A DNA stretch of 9,060 nucleotides. It comes from an uncultured Lachnospiraceae bacterium (GTDB lineage: Bacteria; Bacillota; Clostridia; Lachnospirales; Lachnospiraceae). The stretch lies in the NCBI GenBank assembly GCA_947068385.1, contig CAMTBF010000116.1, forward strand, positions 1 through 9,060. Reading direction: 5' to 3'. Both the position numbers and the translations under genes were made by a program. Positions 6,052 to 9,060 of this stretch are shown here, in pieces. Each line of letters begins with the position of its first letter. The stretch's first letter is position 1. Under the pieces are notes generated by a model that was given only the letters and a program-made list of their open reading frames with translations, had not been told where the DNA came from and did no database searches.

Positions 6052-8102
6052 AACACCTGTCCCTGCGAAACGCCAGGCGCCAGGCCGGGGAGTACGCCCT
6101 GTACTTCATCACCCTGACCTGCATCGTGTCCTTCCTCTACGCCTTCAACACCCTGCTCTTCTCCGACAGCGTGAAGGCCCTGCCGGACATGGAGGTGCTG
6201 CCCTATATGATCGTGGCCGCCTCTGTGCTCATCATCCTGATCACAGGCCGAATCATCAGCTATATGGCGGGCTATATGCTGAAAAGGCGCAGCCGGGAGT
6301 TCGGCATCTACATGCTCTGCGGCATCCCGAATCGGGATATCGCAACGCTCCTCTCCCGGGAGACCGCGCTTCTGGGGATGCTGTCCTTCCTTCCGGGAAT
6401 GCTCCTGGGGGCGCTATTGTCCCAATTGCTGGAGGCTGTGGTGCTGCCCATGCTGGGGAGCCGCTACCGGCTGCGCTTCCCCTTCTCCCTGCCCGGGTCA
6501 GGGCTTACCTTGGCCTACTTTTCCCTCATGCTCCTGTCCTCTCTGGCAAAGAACCGCAGATGGATCCGCAGGGTGACCCTATACGACCTCCTTGCCGCGG
6601 ACCGGAAGGCCGAGACCTTCCCCCTGTCCGGCAATGCCCTGCGGGCCGGGCTGTTCCTCCTGTCCCTGGCCATGGGCGGCGCGGGCTTCTGGTTCCTCAT
6701 GGCCCTGCCCATAGGTTCGGGCTTCGACTTCCTGGTGGGCACCGGCCTGCTGGCGGCGTTCCTGTTCGGCTTCTTCCAGAGCATCCCGGCGTTCCTGGCC
6801 ACCCTCCTGGCGGGCCGGGATTCCTGGAAATACAGGAGGCATCGGCTGGCGGTATTCCGGGGCTTCACCGCCAGGATACGCTCCACCAGCACAGCCCTGG
6901 GCATGCTCTCCACCCTGTTCGCCCTGGCCCTGGCCTTTTACGGCATCGGCATCAGCTTCAGCCAGGTGACGGACAAAATGGTGAACATGAACCTCTGGGA
7001 CATCCAGCTCCTGCACCCGGGCGAGCTATGGGACTTCACCTCCTGTGAAGAAGCGATTGCCCGTATGGTCCCCCTGGAGGCTTCCTACACCTATGCCATC
7101 TACACAGACCAGGAGACGGCCCTTACCGACCTGAGGCAGCGGGCATCGGAGGAGCTGGGATATTCCGGCAATCCCATGTACCGGGAATTCTTCCACGACA
7201 CTTATATGAAGCAGAGCGATTACTGGCGGCTGCAGGAGCTCCTGGGGGTGGAGCTGGAGACGCCGGAGGACGCGTCCCCGGACATGCCCGTCTGCTACGT
7301 CCACTGCCTCCCCTCCCTGGCCGATTCCTTCCGGGAGTATCTCAGCCAGGCTAAAAGAAGCTATGCCGGATATCCCATCTCCCCAGACGACGTGTTCACG
7401 GAAGACTTCTGCCAGTCCGACATCTATGGAAACGGGCTTGGCTACATTCTTGTAGTCCCGGATGAGGCAGTGGAGTCCTGCCGCGTCCTCTACAGCCAGT
7501 GCGTCATGTTGGCAGAGCGCCCCCTGGCCCATGAAGAGCTGGACGAAATTGCGGATGCATGCGGCCTGACGAGACTTCGCCGCAACACCGTCCGGAGCAG
7601 CTCTGACGGCCCGGGCGCAACCGCCTTTGCGGCAGAGGGGGCTTACCTCTCCGGGAAATGGGTGGACAAAGACTTTTTAAACTACCTCCCCGCCCTGGCC
7701 ATCTGCCTGTTCTACCTGGCCCTGGTGCTGGAGATCACCGGCGCGGCCATCCTGGCCACCCAGCTCCTTGGCGACCGGGACAAGCGCCGCAGGCAGGACC
7801 TCCTCCTTTCCCAGCTTGGGATGGAGCCGCGCCAGGTCAGGAGGCTTGGCCGCTGGCAGACCGGGCTGTTCTTCCTGCTGCCGCTCCCCCCGGCCTTTGC
7901 GGTGAGCAGCGCCTATGTCATCCTCTGCGGGACGCGGCTGGAGCATGGCCTGTTCTACTTTCCGTCCGCCATGGGGCCTATGTGGCTCATCTGGCTCCTG
8001 GTGCGCTCCCTGCTTGTCTTCGGGCTGCTCTACGGCATCTACTACGCCGCCGCCCGAATCAGCGACAAAGGGGAAAAGTCCTTGACGCTGCCCCGAAAAT
8101 AG
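6045..8102 (+). CDS. bceB: FtsX-family permease of a Bce-type transporter
   Basis: Membrane subunit of the detoxification transporter and, in this family, the sensor that controls the partner kinase. It has 685 residues, slightly longer than the usual 620-670. The layout is classic BceB: hydrophobic segments at about 17-38, 54-75, 106-135, 153-167, 201-222, 228-254 and 287-308, a large extracytoplasmic domain at about 311-545, then three spans at about 547-575, 605-628 and 645-670. The cytoplasmic loop after span 2 has M-L-K-R-R-S-R-E-F-G-I-Y-M-L-C-G-I, typical of FtsX/MacB coupling regions. The external domain has seven cysteines (334, 417, 421, 456, 479, 486, 506). The ATG at 6045 has GGAGGTGA (6031-6038) 6 bases upstream, inside the ATPase gene. 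Peptide specificity lies mainly in the external domain and cannot be read from sequence. Confidence 0.95.
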   Translation: MLKHLSLRNARRQAGEYALYFITLTCIVSFLYAFNTLLFSDSVKALPDMEVLPYMIVAASVLIILITGRIISYMAGYMLKRRSREFGIYMLCGIPNRDIATLLSRETALLGMLSFLPGMLLGALLSQLLEAVVLPMLGSRYRLRFPFSLPGSGLTLAYFSLMLLSSLAKNRRWIRRVTLYDLLAADRKAETFPLSGNALRAGLFLLSLAMGGAGFWFLMALPIGSGFDFLVGTGLLAAFLFGFFQSIPAFLATLLAGRDSWKYRRHRLAVFRGFTARIRSTSTALGMLSTLFALALAFYGIGISFSQVTDKMVNMNLWDIQLLHPGELWDFTSCEEAIARMVPLEASYTYAIYTDQETALTDLRQRASEELGYSGNPMYREFFHDTYMKQSDYWRLQELLGVELETPEDASPDMPVCYVHCLPSLADSFREYLSQAKRSYAGYPISPDDVFTEDFCQSDIYGNGLGYILVVPDEAVESCRVLYSQCVMLAERPLAHEELDEIADACGLTRLRRNTVRSSSDGPGATAFAAEGAYLSGKWVDKDFLNYLPALAICLFYLALVLEITGAAILATQLLGDRDKRRRQDLLLSQLGMEPRQVRRLGRWQTGLFFLLPLPPAFAVSSAYVILCGTRLEHGLFYFPSAMGPMWLIWLLVRSLLVFGLLYGIYYAAARISDKGEKSLTLPRK

Positions 8103-8110
8103 CATATGAT
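8082..8110 (+). promoter_or_regulatory. Strong sigma-A-type promoter inside the permease 3' end
   Basis: TTGACG (8082-8087, 5 of 6) and TATGAT (8105-8110, 5 of 6) are exactly 17 bases apart. They overlap the last codons and stop of the permease gene. Transcription would begin near 8117 and serve the small basic protein, possibly also the acyltransferase gene beyond it. This indicates that the small gene is a separate unit from the transporter operon. Confidence 0.6.
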
Positions 8111-8172
8111 AGAGGGGAAAGAGAAGCAAGGTGACAGTCCAAGGAGAAGGGAAAGGAGCGTCTGAACGAACC

Positions 8173-8400
8173 ATGATTCTGAAGCTGAAAAAGGATATGA
8201 AGAAGCAGGTCAAGCGCGTAAGCAAGGAAATGGAGAAGCTTGGCAAGAAGTTCGGCAATAAGGAATATGACACCAATGTCGTATTGTTGAAGATGGACCA
8301 GCTTGACAGCGAGCTGAAGGCCCTGCGGGAGGCCGTGAACCGGGAGAAGGAGCGGGCCTACATAGAGAAGATGGGAGGCATCCTTCCGAAGAAGAAGTAA
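8173..8400 (+). CDS. Small basic coiled-coil protein of unknown function
   Basis: I do not recognise a family. From the ATG at 8173 it has 75 residues and no signal peptide or membrane span, so it is probably cytoplasmic. The N-terminal half is very basic (K-L-K-K-D-M-K-K-Q-V-K-R-V, then K-L-G-K-K-F). The second half (about 34-65) is rich in Leu at heptad-like spacing with Glu/Lys/Arg (L-L-K-M-D-Q-L-D-S-E-L-K-A-L-R-E-A-V), suggesting a dimerising coiled coil. It ends in a Lys tail. A GTG at 8131 would add 14 residues, but these are coded by purine-rich sequence containing AAGGAG-like ribosome sites, so that stretch is more likely leader. The only weakness of the ATG is a long 14-base gap to the nearest GGAG. 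It has its own predicted promoter at 8082-8110. Nucleic-acid binding is possible from the charge but unproven. Confidence 0.65.
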   Translation: MILKLKKDMKKQVKRVSKEMEKLGKKFGNKEYDTNVVLLKMDQLDSELKALREAVNREKERAYIEKMGGILPKKK

Positions 8401-8482
8401 CGGCTCCCTGTTCTGAAGCGATCGGCCGGGGCAGGGGAGGGCACGAAAGACAAAGACAGGAATGTACGGAGGAAAGATAGAC

Positions 8483-9060
8483 ATGCCCTTCTTATCTCTG
8501 TGGTTTTATTTTGCCGTCGTCTTGCTGTTAGCATTATATTATGGAGTCCCTGTCAGAGTTCGCTGGACAGTATTGCTGGCGGGGAGCCTGGTTTTATATT
8601 GCTGTTTTTCCGGCATGGGGATCCTGGCGCTGGGATTTACCGTCCTGGTCAGCTATGCGGCCGGCCGACTGCTGAAAAAAGGAAAAGGGGAAAGGGCCGT
8701 CCTGGCTGTGGGCATCGGGCTGGCCCTGCTGCCCTTTCTGGGAGGCCGGCTTCTCTACAGGGAGGGCCTGGATTTTCTGCGGCCCCTGGGGATCGCCTAC
8801 TTTACCCTGCAGGCCATCGCCTATATGGCAGATGTGTACCGAGGGGAAATCGAACCGGAGAAGAGCCTGGCGAAGCACCTGCTGTTCCTCTCCTTTTTCC
8901 CCCAGATCGTGCAGGGGCCCATCCCAAGATATGGGCAGCTCGGGCACCAGTTCTTTCAGAATGCGGCCTTCGACGAAGACAAGTTCACGAGAGGGTTCCA
9001 GCGGATCCTGTGGGGCTTCTTCCTGAAGCTGATGATAGCCGACAAGGCCGGGATCATGGT
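8483..9060 (+). CDS. MBOAT-family membrane O-acyltransferase (AlgI/DltB-like), 3' end missing
   Basis: Polytopic membrane protein that would transfer an acyl group (for example acetyl) across or at the membrane to a cell-surface polymer. 192 residues are visible and the frame is open at the right edge. The start is the ATG at 8483 with GGAGG (8468-8472) at 10-base spacing. The N-terminus (P-F-L-S-L-W-F-Y-F) and repeated hydrophobic segments at about 7-24, 28-44, 47-62 and 71-90 fit AlgI. The family core follows: P-L-G-I-A-Y-F-T-L-Q-A-I-A-Y-M-A-D-V-Y-R-G at about 101-121, then F-F-P-Q-I-V-Q-G-P-I-P-R-Y at about 138-150. The catalytic His lies beyond the visible part. AlgI-type genes are often followed by an SGNH/AlgX-like partner, which would be off the edge. 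The substrate is unknown; DltB-like teichoic acid D-alanylation is less likely without dltA or dltC nearby. It sits 82 bases after the small basic gene with no terminator between. Confidence 0.92.
   Translation, partial: MPFLSLWFYFAVVLLLALYYGVPVRVRWTVLLAGSLVLYCCFSGMGILALGFTVLVSYAAGRLLKKGKGERAVLAVGIGLALLPFLGGRLLYREGLDFLRPLGIAYFTLQAIAYMADVYRGEIEPEKSLAKHLLFLSFFPQIVQGPIPRYGQLGHQFFQNAAFDEDKFTRGFQRILWGFFLKLMIADKAGIM

Noticed and set aside
6035..7048. 337-codon plus-strand frame overlapping the permease
   Set aside because: Pro/Gly/His/Arg-rich composition typical of a shifted frame; the permease frame has membrane spans and continues to 8102.
8456..8465. ACA-N4-TGT core just upstream of the acyltransferase ribosome site, resembling a BceR box
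   Set aside because: Only the 6-base core matches; the outer T and A of TnACA-N4-TGTnA are missing, such cores are expected by chance in 9 kb, and no promoter lies next to it.
8401..8482. Possible terminator between the small basic gene and the acyltransferase
   Set aside because: The stretch is G-rich but shows no stable stem followed by a T-run.

Overview
The window looks like a chromosomal piece from a GC-rich anaerobic Firmicute, most likely Lachnospiraceae or a related Clostridia. This is inferred from the gene families (LplA/B/C-type sugar transport without its own ATPase, a Bce-type antimicrobial-peptide module), AGGAGG-type ribosome binding sites, C/G-ending codons, and ATGA or short overlaps between genes. 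No RNA genes, insertion sequences, CRISPR or phage genes were seen.

Left part (1-3065, minus strand). This is a carbohydrate ABC import operon read right to left: an LplB-type permease, an LplC-type permease, and an extracellular sugar-binding lipoprotein whose C-terminus runs off the left edge. No ATPase is present in the visible part, so a shared MsmX-type ATPase elsewhere is expected. A sigma-A-like promoter (3102-3130, minus) lies about 35 bases ahead of the first gene.

Middle (3066-3443). This 378-base divergent intergenic region holds the leftward promoter, a rightward promoter (3305-3333), and three short palindromes that could be operators.

Centre and right (3444-8102, plus strand). 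This is a complete Bce-type peptide-antibiotic sensing and detoxification module: an OmpR-family response regulator, an intramembrane-sensing histidine kinase (4-base overlap), then an ATPase and a large FtsX-family permease (7-base overlap). A perfect inverted repeat of the TnACA-N4-TGTnA type used by BceR-like regulators sits at the end of the kinase gene. It lies just upstream of an extended -10 promoter with no good -35, which fits activation of the transporter genes by the regulator. The permease would act with the kinase as the sensor, and the induced transporter would protect the cell. The kinase carries an unusual Gly/Ala/Thr repeat insertion in its ATP lid, made of 18-base tandem repeats that resemble copies of its own G2 box.

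Far right (8082-9060). A strong promoter inside the end of the permease gene drives a small, very basic coiled-coil protein of unknown function. The start of an MBOAT-family membrane O-acyltransferase (AlgI/DltB-like) follows and is cut by the right edge.

The most unusual items are the ATP-lid repeat expansion in the kinase, the BceR-type operator, and the unassigned small protein.
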